From Nakazawaea peltata (Eukaryota > Ascomycota > Pichiomycetes > Alaninales > Pachysolenaceae): DNA of 64,000 nucleotides. This document shows, one piece after another, positions 49,950 to 59,482 of this stretch (position 1 is its first letter; the number at the start of each line of letters is the position of its first letter). The translations under genes and the position numbers were made by a program. Below the pieces are notes generated by a model. It did not search any database. It was not told the DNA's origin and saw only the letters and a program-made list of their open reading frames with translations. The stretch is taken from positions 558,001 through 622,000 of the forward strand of contig BCGQ01000008.1 of NCBI GenBank assembly GCA_001599355.1, in the 5' to 3' direction.

Positions 49950-51907
49950 ATGGTTAGGCGTGTGCTTGCGTGCCAGTACTGCAGGTAAGTTGACTAGGTT
50001 TTAAGTAATCTCTGGCTACAGAAATGCAATAGTAAGATGACTTTTTACTAACTGGGAGTAGATCAAAGAAGGTGAAATGTGTCCATGACGGGATTGCCCC
50101 ATGTAGTCTGTGCTCAACGAGGAATAGAGAAGACCTTTGTGAGTTGTCATTTCCAGACTCTACGGTGACTGCGAAGCTATCACCCAAGGTGAGCTCGCTG
50201 ACAAACCCGGCGGGGACCCTTCCATTTGGGATATATGAAATAGCTTTAGATTCAGTTATGAAGACGTGTCGAGAGCTTTTATTTATTGATCGAACGACTT
50301 ATATTGAGACGTTCAAGAAGCTGCATAAGACAAGAGAAGATATCATTATGATCAATTGTATTGCCGCGTTATGTGGTATGTATTGCCCTATTGATGGGTC
50401 GATGTTGTCGGTAGATTCCGTTCAAGTGAAGGAAGAGCTGTTCTACGAATTTCTGGGGGCAAGGGCATTGGATTTGAATTATATAGATGAGAGTGATCCA
50501 ATCTCGTCATTGAAAACTATTCAATGCTTACTCATGCTTGCATTGTACAATTGTGGTAAGGCCAACAACGGAAAACTGTATTTCATAACGGGAACACTGA
50601 TAAGGATGATGGGATTTCTTAATTTGACATACGTATACAGACCACATCAGACCATGAGAATAAGTTATCATGAAGAGATAATTTTGAGAGTATTTTGGTC
50701 TTGTTTTATCATCGATAATAGCAGTAGCTACTTTGATTCGCAGCAGCTGCCCTTCTTTGATACTTTCAAGTACCAAGAGGTGCAATTAATTTCGTCTAAT
50801 TCAAGATTTGAACTTATGGCAATGGACAAAAATAGATACTTCGAAGTTGAAAGCACTGATATAGTTAATATGGGTGATGATGCTCCATTAGAGGCCTGGT
50901 TTATCAAAATCGCAGAAGTATTTGGATCATTAACGATCTGGAAATCCAAGGGTGCAAGGAAGATTGAATTACATCCTCCTTGGGAGGGAGAGTCATCTTT
51001 TTACAAGTATTCAATAGAAATCCAAAAAATTAGGCAAGGGCTATCACGTGCCAATGAGTCCTATGCAGAGACGACTATGGACAGGTTACTATTTCTCAGA
51101 TTGGAAGTGTTCCTAAATTTATGTTCTGTATTGTTAGAGAGGGCATATATACCGTTTTTGGCCCATTCTATTTCCAGTCATGTAGGTCCAATTGAGCCCC
51201 CATTATTACCCCCACCCAGAGATCCCGAGTTTTGGATTAAAAATGCAATTCGTTTGAATGAAGTAAGCCAATCGATATCCAATTCACTAAATTTGAATAT
51301 TTTCAGAACATTTCAATCTCATTATATACTTTTTGCCATATTCTCACTGTTAGTGAGCTTTCTATATAACGAGAACTTCCCATGGATGTGCCCAAATTAC
51401 GACAGCGACAAGAACAAACAACACATCGAGAAGTTGTTCATGCTCTTACAAAACGGGATCCCCCATTTATCAAAATTATACTACAATGTTGCTCTCAAAG
51501 TTAAGTCATTATGTGAAGTGGTTATTAAGCACAGAGATAGTGCTTTGATGGCAGATTTAGGTAGAGCCGATTTCGAAAATTTAGAACGCAGTATAGTACT
51601 TCCAATGAGTAAAAGTCTTCAAGGACTTCAAAGAGAGACGACAGGTTATAAAGAATTCATTCTACGTAAAATATCCAAGAACAGACAGCTCAATAGTGAA
51701 TCACCCCCATCGCACCAAGACACTATAAATAGTACGGCTATTGCGCAGGCGCTAGACCCGATATTCACCGAGGGCCAATCTCCGACAGTAAGGACGCCAG
51801 TTTTTCATAATTTGCCGCTAAATAGTGCTGGTGTACCGTTCTTCGTTACAATTGACGACTTCCTTGATTTTTTCCAGTCCAACGACGAATTGGGTCTGTT
51901 CGAGTAA
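49950..51907 (+). CDS. Zn(II)2Cys6 transcription factor, spliced (intron 49985-50061)
   Basis: A fungal-specific regulator of about 626 residues once the intron is removed. Exon 1 (49950-49984) encodes MVRRVLACQYC plus two bases; exon 2 starts at 50062. Joined, the zinc cluster reads CQYC-RSKKVK-C-x7-C-x2-C-x8-C, a proper Cx2Cx6C...Cx2C...C motif. The middle domain has EEIILRVFWSCFIIDNSSS, typical of the Fungal_trans domain. The C-terminus (FFVTIDDFLDFFQSNDELGLFE) looks like an acidic-hydrophobic activation end. Without splicing the first half of the finger is lost. The target is unknown; the divergent HemL-like gene is the obvious candidate. Confidence 0.85.
49985..50061 (+). other. Spliceosomal intron in the Zn2Cys6 gene
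   Basis: 77 nt: 5' GTAAGT, perfect branch TACTAAC at 50046-50052, 3' TAG at 50059-50061. A second in-frame acceptor, GAG, lies three bases upstream (50056-50058). Its use would add one Ser and give Cx2Cx7C, so the downstream TAG is favoured. Phase 2. Confidence 0.85.
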
Positions 51908-52146
51908 GTCATCTTCTTATCCACCTCATCTGGTTACTCTCCGTCAAGTTCCTCTCCGTACTGTCCCTCCCTTTCCCCCCCACAATAACCGAGGCTCAGC
52001 GCCGCAATTTATTTCGCATATGCGCGGGATTTTCACCCCCTTTTCTTTTTTCTTCTGGCTTTTTCTTTTTCTCTTCCTTTTTAGCACCTTATTTAAGGAG
52101 ATGAAGAGAACTTTTAGTTGATCATCAGTAGGGACACAAGTTGAAA

Positions 52147-52761
52147 ATGAAGATCTTTGAGTCAGGTTATATATTCGGATATTCATGGGATCAAGTGAGC
52201 GCCGCTAACTGGTTCAAATACCCTAACGAAAAGTCCACTCATGTGGTGGCGGTAGACACCTTAAGAAGAGAGATCGATCCGGTGACCAAAATATTGAGGA
52301 GTGAGAGATTGATCACATGTGAACAGAGTATTCCAAAATGGATGACGCTGTTTATTCTGATCGGTCGTTCGTATGTCAGGGAAGTGAGTGAAGTCGACCC
52401 AGTGAAGAAGACCGTAGTGATGAGATCATGTAACTTGACTGGTAGTAACTATTTGAGAGTGTATGAGATTGTCAAGTATTCACCATTAGACGCTGAGAGG
52501 ACTAAATTTGAGCAAATTCTGGAAATCACTCTGTATCTGTCATTCAAGAGACTTACCGACAAGATTGAAGAATGGTCTATTGAGAGATTTGATTCTAATG
52601 CTAAGTTAGGTAGACTGGGATTTGAGAGTGTGCTCAAACTTTGGAATGAGAATTTAGAAAAGGGATCTCAATTGATAGATGAATATACTGATAAGGCGAT
52701 AGTGGAGGTGAATGAGGTGATAGATGAGGTGAAGAAGAGTGTGTTGCAGCTTAATGATTAA
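52147..52761 (+). CDS. UPS2: PRELI-like lipid transfer protein Ups2
   Basis: Ups2 with Mdm35 carries phosphatidylserine across the mitochondrial intermembrane space for PE synthesis. The 204-residue protein opens MKIFESGYIFGYSWDQVSAA with NWFKYPNEKSTHVVAVD. This matches Ups2 (YPWDQVTAANWKKYPNE) much better than Ups1. VREVSEVDPVKKTVVMRSCNLT and KIEEWSIERFDSNAKLGRLG are also family text. The longest frame begins two codons earlier at TTG; the ATG at 52147 is right. It is convergent with the EVE-domain gene. Confidence 0.92.
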   Translation: MKIFESGYIFGYSWDQVSAANWFKYPNEKSTHVVAVDTLRREIDPVTKILRSERLITCEQSIPKWMTLFILIGRSYVREVSEVDPVKKTVVMRSCNLTGSNYLRVYEIVKYSPLDAERTKFEQILEITLYLSFKRLTDKIEEWSIERFDSNAKLGRLGFESVLKLWNENLEKGSQLIDEYTDKAIVEVNEVIDEVKKSVLQLND

Positions 52762-52907
52762 AGCAGAGCACACCAGAGAATAAGAGTACACAGGATTATA
52801 GTAGACACTTTCCAGAGACTATAATAGAAACTGCATATACCTGAGAATAGTTCAGACTATATGATTTAGAGATGAATTTATTTAAGAACATTCAATTGGG
52901 ACGATTT

Positions 52908-52963
52908 GATCAAGATGACCTGATCAAGACTACGTGGTCAAGATACCCTATCAAGACTACCCT
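52908..52963 (+). repeat. 14-bp tandem repeat in the UPS2 3' region, 4 copies
   Basis: Units at 52908, 52922, 52936 and 52950 share (G)RTCAAGAYxACCy, for example GATCAAGATGACCT and GATCAAGACTACGT. It lies between the convergent UPS2 and EVE-domain genes. Confidence 0.8.
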
Positions 52964-52996
52964 TACGATATTACCTGTACATATATTAATACATTC

Positions 52997-53665
52997 CTAA
53001 TTTTTTATCAACTTACGATCTATATCACAATCTATATCATCTTCTATCTCCCCCTCTTCCTCCATTCTCAAGATCTCCTTATAATCTTTCTCACTGACAG
53101 GAATAACACTAAGTCTTCCTCTCTTAACTAACAAAAACTCCAGTAATTTCGGGTTCAGTTTCAACTCGGTCAATGGCACCTTGTGTCTGAACCTTCTCTT
53201 GAAGCTGACATCTACACACCACCATCTAGGTTTCTCTCTAGTCGATTTAGGGTCGAAATATTGCTTCTTAGTATCGAATTGAGACTCGTCTGGTTGCAGC
53301 TCATGAACAATATCAACCACTCCAACAATGCCTGGATTAGGACAATTAGAATGATAGAAGAGCAGGATGTCACCCACTTTCATTTGCAACATGGAGTTTC
53401 TGGCTTCGTAGTTTCTGACCCCATCCCATGACTCACTCTCTACCTTAAGTAAAGATGAAAGTGGGAAGGACACATCTATACCGGTCTTCAGATCGATTCT
53501 CTTCATTGGCTCGGACTTAACTAACCAAAATCTGATCCCATCGGCATTGGGTTTGAACATTGGTTCTTTAGCAGGGATCGGTTTGATCACTTCCAACAGT
53601 TTGGCAACTGCCTTGGCATTGGGTTTATTGCCCTTGACCAGCAGTTTGACTACTTTACCCACCAT
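52997..53665 (-). CDS. EVE-domain (THYN1-like) protein
   Basis: EVE domains have a PUA-like fold and bind modified bases in DNA or RNA. The 222-residue product has the canonical start FWLVKSEP (about residue 47). It continues with WDGVRNYEARNSMLQMKVGDILLFYHSNC, PGIVGVVDIV and PRWWCVDVSFKRRF, all EVE/THYN1 landmarks. A basic N-terminal extension of about 45 residues (MVGKVVKLLVKGNKPNAKAV) could target nucleus or mitochondria. The C-terminal tail is acidic. S. cerevisiae lacks an orthologue, but many fungi have one. First ATG. The cellular role in yeasts is unknown. Confidence 0.88.
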   Translation of the reverse strand: MVGKVVKLLVKGNKPNAKAVAKLLEVIKPIPAKEPMFKPNADGIRFWLVKSEPMKRIDLKTGIDVSFPLSSLLKVESESWDGVRNYEARNSMLQMKVGDILLFYHSNCPNPGIVGVVDIVHELQPDESQFDTKKQYFDPKSTREKPRWWCVDVSFKRRFRHKVPLTELKLNPKLLEFLLVKRGRLSVIPVSEKDYKEILRMEEEGEIEDDIDCDIDRKLIKN

Positions 53666-53744
53666 TGGTTATCTACAATTTGTAAACTTCAAATTCCATA
53701 TCAAACTTATACATTTTATGTTTGGGGCAAAATCCATATCGTGC

Positions 53745-54401
53745 TCAAGCCGATGGTGACTCGAGAAGAGATTTGATGGGGGTGTCACCATTGACTAAAG
53801 TGATGATCCTGTGAATTGTAGCAGGCTCCAGTAATGACTGGACAGCCACAGCAGCTACATCGTCTCTGTAAACCTTGGTGGTCTGAGAATAATCTTCAGA
53901 AACTTTACCTGAACCTTCCCCGAGAGAATCACCAACTAATTCACCAGGACGTAATATGGTCCAATCCAAATTAGTCCTCTGTAATTCTCTGTCAGCGTAC
54001 ATCTTGGCTATATAGTAGGATCTCAAGGAGGTATGGTACCAGAATTCACGGTTCTCGGCCTCAATTGCACTTACCATAATAAATCTCTTGATCTTATTTA
54101 AGGCCAGCAGCTCCATGATTTTAACAGCCCCATCCAAGTCAACCGAGAAAGTCAAATCCAAACCTTTACCGCCAGCTCCGGCCGTGAATATAATCGCATC
54201 TTGACCTTTCAATGCCTCCAGTAAGTCAGCCACCTTTTCTTGAATTGAGATCACCTTGGTATCGATACCTTTAGACAGGAAAAAGTCGACTTGGTCTTGG
54301 TTCCTAATGATGGCCAATGGGGTGAAATGGGCCGACTGCTTGAGCTTTTGCAGGATCAATTTGCCCACCCGGCCGTTTGCTCCTATAACTGCTACTTTCA
54401 T
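53745..54401 (-). CDS. NAD(P)-binding Rossmann protein, YMR090W-like
   Basis: A 218-residue atypical short-chain dehydrogenase fold. MKVAVIGANGRVGKLILQKL is the glycine-rich nucleotide loop. It is followed by FTPLAIIRNQDQVDFF, AIIFTAGAGGKGLDLTFSVDLDG, IKRFIMVSAIEAENREFWY and NLDWTILRPGELV. These match S. cerevisiae YMR090W (227 residues) block by block. The enzyme activity is uncharacterised; a cytosolic NAD(P)H-related role is expected. First ATG; it ends 79 bp upstream of the EVE-domain gene on the same strand. Confidence 0.88.
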   Translation of the reverse strand: MKVAVIGANGRVGKLILQKLKQSAHFTPLAIIRNQDQVDFFLSKGIDTKVISIQEKVADLLEALKGQDAIIFTAGAGGKGLDLTFSVDLDGAVKIMELLALNKIKRFIMVSAIEAENREFWYHTSLRSYYIAKMYADRELQRTNLDWTILRPGELVGDSLGEGSGKVSEDYSQTTKVYRDDVAAVAVQSLLEPATIHRIITLVNGDTPIKSLLESPSA

Positions 54402-54562
54402 ATTAATTTTAAGGTATATATCAATAATTAATAATCATATTCCAATAGCAAATTTAGTTCATATAGATTTTATTTATAGATTTTCATTAGAGGAGGATGA
54501 GATGCGAGATGACGTTATAGATTAATTTTCTAGTGTATGAGATGCAAATATTTAAGGGAAAA

Positions 54563-55558
54563 TCACCCAATGTAGGCCCCACCATGAGGAATGTCACGCA
54601 CTCTGGCATCATTTTCAGTGACACGATCTTTTACCCGAAGGGTTGACACCCCCCTTGGGACAAGCACTCTTGAGCTCCAATTGTTCAGGACGTTCTTTCG
54701 AGAATTGAATTTGTTATTCCACATGAGATGGAAGAAATTGAAAAATCTGTAGTTATCCATCACATGGATATACTCTCTTGTAGTGACTCTGTTTGAGATG
54801 ATGAAGTAATGATATGCGAGAATTGCTAATGGGTAGATCATCAGTAAGAAACCATAGATTAGTAAGAACAAAGTCATTGGGATATGACTAAGAGTTTCCA
54901 GTCTTGATAAATTAGAATCATACTGTTCTATATGAATGAAACATGTTACGATGAGATAAACCGAAGTGACGCAAGTGAAATGAAGGAAGTGTAAAAAATG
55001 CCAGTAGTTACGGTACCCAACACAGTTATTAAGCCATGGACAATGATGGTCATGGTACAGGACACAACAGTTGCACTTCGAACAATGAGACAGCCTTGGA
55101 AGTCTCCATATTCTACAAGTGCGACAATATTTGACCTCCACTTCCTTCAGTAAATTGGATGACGGTAATGATATGGCATTCAAGTACTCACTGGGCACAA
55201 ATTGAGCATCATCTGTTAAATGCACATTCTTAGGTAAGATTCCTGGATCCAACATTGCCAGTTTTATGAAGTTGACAACAACTTGTAGCCAACAGTAGAT
55301 AAACATAATGACGACCAGAGGAGATATGTTGTTCCAAAGCCACAGAATTTCGAATATCAGATATAGTACCATAACCAAAACGATCAGTACCACTACCGCC
55401 ATCAGGAACAAATTCAACCTTCTGAGCGTTCGAAGTCTTCCCCCTAAGAAGAAGATGTACTCTGAATTCACAAAAGACTGGTAAATTTTCGATGCTGATT
55501 GATCTGATTCATTCACATGAGGCACAGTGACCACCCAATTGTCCCAAAATCTACCCAT
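54563..55558 (-). CDS. ERF2: DHHC palmitoyltransferase Erf2
   Basis: Erf2 with Erf4 palmitoylates Ras at the ER. The 331-residue protein has four membrane segments (two near 45-105, two near 185-250) and a Cys-rich domain: KYCRTCRIWRLPRLSHCSKC, VLYHDHHCPWLNNCVGYRNY. The catalytic DHHC is intact. The TTxE-type motif appears as TTREY after the last segment. Length fits S. cerevisiae Erf2 (359). First ATG; divergent from the MGR3-like gene across 241 bp. Confidence 0.92.
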   Translation of the reverse strand: MGRFWDNWVVTVPHVNESDQSASKIYQSFVNSEYIFFLGGRLRTLRRLNLFLMAVVVLIVLVMVLYLIFEILWLWNNISPLVVIMFIYCWLQVVVNFIKLAMLDPGILPKNVHLTDDAQFVPSEYLNAISLPSSNLLKEVEVKYCRTCRIWRLPRLSHCSKCNCCVLYHDHHCPWLNNCVGYRNYWHFLHFLHFTCVTSVYLIVTCFIHIEQYDSNLSRLETLSHIPMTLFLLIYGFLLMIYPLAILAYHYFIISNRVTTREYIHVMDNYRFFNFFHLMWNNKFNSRKNVLNNWSSRVLVPRGVSTLRVKDRVTENDARVRDIPHGGAYIG

Positions 55559-55799
55559 TATGACCTGGTGGTTATGTCAGTGGTATCTCCGTCTCCAGCT
55601 CTTCTCATCTCTTGGCTCTTGTTTTTGATTTTCCTTTGGGATCCCGCCCACACCCAGCGGAAGTTACCCCGAACTCTGCAGGAGACCTCAGCGGAAACTC
55701 TGCTCAGCTTCTAAGGAAAAAATCACCCCACACTTAAGAAAAAGGTCCCGCATTTTGAAGGTTCAAGAGGGGGATGTCCATTGGAGTTACGGCGCTAAG

Positions 55800-57035
55800 A
55801 TGATTACAAGAGCAATTGGGATCAATTATCGTCGATTTGGAGTCCAATTAGGCCTTAGAGCCGATGTATCTGCAAAAAGAAGACTCTCCACCAACAGATT
55901 GGTATCGAATGTGAAGTTGATCTCCACAGAGATTTTCAGTAGGTCAGGTGCCACTTTGGTCAAGAGACTTGGGTATGTGTTCGCAGCATATATGGTATTA
56001 AATGTGGTCTTCAACGCTATGTTATTCGGTCTTTCATTGAATTATGTCCAGAAATTCCAAGATATCCCCCGTTCCTTCAAGATCATGGATAGATATAAGT
56101 TCTTCCAGGGGGTTATTTCTGATGATGTTTTAAAGAAGGGATCGGAGGCCCATCAAGAGTATAAAAAGATATTAGAGAGTATTGCCAAAGAGGAAAAGGT
56201 CGAAGGGATTGTTCCAAGCAGTGTTTTAATGACCAAGGATGCCGACTTCCTCAATGGTTATTGCGACTTACTTATAAGATATGGATTGACATCAGGAGAT
56301 GAACAGGAACTTGAGATGTATATTTTGACGGCACTTGAGATATCAAAGATACATAGAACTGAGTTGGGAAACCCAATATTGAAGGCTCAGGCTTATAGAG
56401 TTATTGGAGAGCTCCATCAGAGCCAAGGATCTGAGCAAATGTTCACCAAGGCTGTTGAATTAGTTTCTGAGCATGAGGGGGTCTATTTTGAGAATGAAAA
56501 GTTCGGGATTGTACCGCCCCACACTGTAATTTCAATGAATTTACTCGATTCACTCTTAGATTTATCGTTTTATTACACTGACCACGAGAAAAGAGACGTT
56601 TCTAAGCCATTATCGATCTTAACCTCTTTATTAAGAGCTTTGGAATATGAACGAAGCCATTTGACTTCCAAAGATACTGCAAGAATCGCTCAACTTGAAA
56701 CAGAATTGATTCCAATGGTTCTTTCAAATGTATCAGAATTATTATGGGCATCATCAAACAAAGAATTGGCTGTAAAATTTGCTAAAGAAGCCTCAATGAA
56801 ATCAATCATCAACTCTCATGAGAACTATAACAGTGCCAGAATTTGTAGCAACAGTTTACAAAACTTGTCCAAGATGTGTTCTAAACTTGGAGATAAAGAA
56901 TTGGCAGACCAATGTCAGAAAAGAGCCGACAATATCAGTCTTTTAATCCCAACTAACCAACAAAACTCCATCAGATTAAGAGACGTTGTATTAAATCACT
57001 ATTTCGGATATTGGGGTCGTGTTTTGTTCCCATAA
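55800..57035 (+). CDS. Mitochondrial inner-membrane TPR-like protein, Mgr3-like
   Basis: A 411-residue protein with an Arg-rich presequence (MITRAIGINYRRFGVQLGLR and KRRLSTNRL). It has one membrane segment (LGYVFAAYMVLNVVFNAMLFGLSL, about residues 63-86) and a helical, TPR-like soluble domain to the end (EYKKILESIAKEEK, AYRVIGELHQSQGSEQMFTKAVEL). This is the layout of Mgr3, adaptor of the i-AAA protease Yme1, and its paralogue Fmp24-type proteins. Similarity is judged by architecture only. The longest frame starts with TTG at 55755; the ATG at 55800 begins the presequence. Confidence 0.6.
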   Translation: MITRAIGINYRRFGVQLGLRADVSAKRRLSTNRLVSNVKLISTEIFSRSGATLVKRLGYVFAAYMVLNVVFNAMLFGLSLNYVQKFQDIPRSFKIMDRYKFFQGVISDDVLKKGSEAHQEYKKILESIAKEEKVEGIVPSSVLMTKDADFLNGYCDLLIRYGLTSGDEQELEMYILTALEISKIHRTELGNPILKAQAYRVIGELHQSQGSEQMFTKAVELVSEHEGVYFENEKFGIVPPHTVISMNLLDSLLDLSFYYTDHEKRDVSKPLSILTSLLRALEYERSHLTSKDTARIAQLETELIPMVLSNVSELLWASSNKELAVKFAKEASMKSIINSHENYNSARICSNSLQNLSKMCSKLGDKELADQCQKRADNISLLIPTNQQNSIRLRDVVLNHYFGYWGRVLFP

Positions 57036-57117
57036 TCTTATTTATAACTTATTTATTGAATCTACAGCACTTCAGAATCCATAACGTAATCAATGACTAT
57101 ATAAGAGTTTAAACATA

Positions 57118-57945
57118 TTATTGTTCTTTACCCAATGCTTTATCGACAAGAGGGGAAGCGACCGAATCTTTCCATTTCCAGAATCTCTGGAGAGCATTAG
57201 TTGGATTATCAAGGGCTGGTCTAACATCCAAGAAGAAAGTTGGCATACCACTTTCTTCGTCATCAGGACCACCATAGTAATCAATGACGTAACGAACTTT
57301 TTGTGGTTCTCCATTCTTTGGGTATCTTAAAATAGTCCAATCATGTCTATCAAATGGAGGATGATCATTGAAACTATTAGGGAAAACAGAAGATAACAGC
57401 AAATAAAGTCTTGCTCTTGGACTCAACTCATGTGGTTTACCAATAAATTGTAATAATCTTGGCTCCTTCTTACTTTCTTCTACAAAAGGTTTCTCCCATT
57501 CCAAAATCTCTCTCCAAGCCAGTTCATTCAACCAGTTGTGCACATCAACCATACTCTCAACAGCATCTTCTGGAATATCTCCTTTACCCTTTCTCAACAT
57601 GGCGTTCAACATTTGTTGCGGGGAAGGATATTCCCAAACACCTTCACCCTCATCGGCACCTCTAGGTATACTGGAGAAGGTTCTTTCGGTAGAAAGAGAG
57701 ATTTTTTGGCCTGGAGCCTTCTCTGACGAGATGGTGTATGGCATATTATTCAACGGATTAAGACCGCCATCCAAATCTTTACCATGATTAACAGGACAAA
57801 CGGCGGGCATCTCCTTTGGTGGAGCAGCCGCTGGAGCCGCCAGGCCATGATTGACAGGGCATACAGCACCTGAACTCAGCTTATTATGAGAAACCGGACA
57901 TGTCAGTACCGGTTTAGATCCATCATCTGCCCAGAACCATCCCAT
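57118..57945 (-). CDS. CYC3: Cytochrome c heme lyase (HCCS)
   Basis: Attaches heme covalently to cytochrome c in the mitochondrial intermembrane space. The 275-residue protein starts MGWFWADD exactly as S. cerevisiae Cyc3. It has three CPV heme-regulatory motifs (CPVSH, CPVNH, CPVNH) and LNPLNNMPY, then [61 protein letters not shown] and [23 protein letters not shown]. The ATG at 57945 is chosen over one 17 codons upstream by this match. Upstream CCAAT boxes suggest HAP control. The end is convergent with the MGR3-like gene, 82 bp between stops. Confidence 0.97.
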   Translation of the reverse strand: MGWFWADDGSKPVLTCPVSHNKLSSGAVCPVNHGLAAPAAAPPKEMPAVCPVNHGKDLDGGLNPLNNMPYTISSEKAPGQKISLSTERTFSSIPRGADEGEGVWEYPSPQQMLNAMLRKGKGDIPEDAVESMVDVHNWLNELAWREILEWEKPFVEESKKEPRLLQFIGKPHELSPRARLYLLLSSVFPNSFNDHPPFDRHDWTILRYPKNGEPQKVRYVIDYYGGPDDEESGMPTFFLDVRPALDNPTNALQRFWKWKDSVASPLVDKALGKEQ

Positions 57946-58349
57946 TTTCACGAATATTAGACAATAAATAAGATAAATAAACCTGGTTCTCTTCAACTAA
58001 ATATTTGTTAACCTTGATGAGATCAATTATTATTAGAGAAAAATTATATAGGGAAAAAGAAACGAAGTTGAGCAAATTACGAAATTGATTTGTCATCAAT
58101 TGGGATGAGGTTATTGGCTGGATGGTAGGTAGAGGGAGTGGGATGCTAGACTACGGGTGGCACTATAGGCACTGGGGTAGCTGTATAGGTACCAGGGAAG
58201 CACCATAGTACTACGGTTGAACTACAGGCTGAACCACAAACTACAGTATTAACGTCTTAGACAGCATATAAAATTTTCGTTTTATTATGTTTATCCATTT
58301 TTGACTCTATCCAGCTCTAAAGTATTATCAATAAAGACAAACCTTAAAT
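57946..58349. promoter_or_regulatory. CYC3 promoter with CCAAT boxes; RPS31 3' region
   Basis: 404 bp. ATTGG at 58099-58103 and 58113-58117 read CCAAT on the CYC3 strand, 14 bp apart and about 155-170 bp upstream of the ATG. The second fits TNATTGGY. The Hap2/3/4/5 complex activates respiratory genes through such boxes. The stretch 58150-58250 contains loosely repeated ACTACGG/ACTACAG phrases. Confidence 0.45.
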
Positions 58350-58844
<495 letters not shown>

Positions 58845-58958
58845 TTAGATGTTCTAAAAAGATGAAGTATTAAAAACTTATTAATTGAAATTGAAGTGAA
58901 AAACTTTACATAAAAAAGAAGAGGAAAAAAAATTTTTTTTTTGGGGGGCGAGTATCGA

Positions 58959-58982
58959 TAGGGTTAATGACCTGATCACGTG
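58959..58982. promoter_or_regulatory. Tbf1-type and Cbf1-type sites in the RPS31 promoter
   Basis: TAGGGTT at 58959-58965 (AACCCTA on the gene strand, telomere-repeat-like Tbf1 site) and ATCACGTGAT around CACGTG at 58977-58982, about 150-175 bp before the RPS31 ATG. In Candida albicans and other non-Saccharomyces yeasts Tbf1 and Cbf1 control ribosomal-protein genes. Confidence 0.55.
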
Positions 58983-59086
58983 ATACAATTTAACAAAAAT
59001 TATACAACATCACAACACCAGATCATCACATAGCAAATTATCAATACCATTCAGTATTATACAAAGGGGTTTAAAGCGATATCGAA

Positions 59087-59482
59087 ATGCAAAGGTATCC
59101 TAACTCAATTCGGCATTTGGGCCGTAGATATTGTAATTGGCGGTTTTTCATTCATCAGTCTTATTCAGAGCATTTGGAAACCGACTCACCCCAATATAAT
59201 TCAAATTATCAACTTTCATTCCATTTGTTAAGCGCCATAGACGATGAGTTAGACTCTGTCAATGAGGGAGACACATATGAGGCGATAAGTCCCATAATAT
59301 ATAACCTGCCCAGTCCATGTCTTTCTCATAACAGCGTCATTGTTCCAACTCCAAGGGAACTAGGTCTTCTGGTACAACAAAATAGACAAAAGTTATCACT
59401 TTTACTGCCTTCCCCTATTAATAACCCCCCTGTTCACAAAAAGATGGGGTTCCGATGGTACAAATTTCTTATATGTATTTAA
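59087..59482 (+). CDS. Hypothetical small protein
   Basis: An ATG-started ORF of 131 codons with a basic, aromatic N-terminus (MQRYPNSIRHLGRRYCNWRFF) that could be a mitochondrial presequence. A central acidic patch (DDELDSVNEGD), a Pro/Ser-rich part and a basic C-terminus (KKMGFRWYKF) follow. I recognise no family. It fits neatly between the RPS31 promoter and PLP1, with its TAA sharing TTAA with the PLP1 stop. Its three CTG codons would read Ala. It could be a fast-evolving real gene or a chance ORF; the location and length favour real, but only slightly. Confidence 0.45.
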   Translation: MQRYPNSIRHLGRRYCNWRFFIHQSYSEHLETDSPQYNSNYQLSFHLLSAIDDELDSVNEGDTYEAISPIIYNLPSPCLSHNSVIVPTPRELGLLVQQNRQKLSLLLPSPINNPPVHKKMGFRWYKFLICI

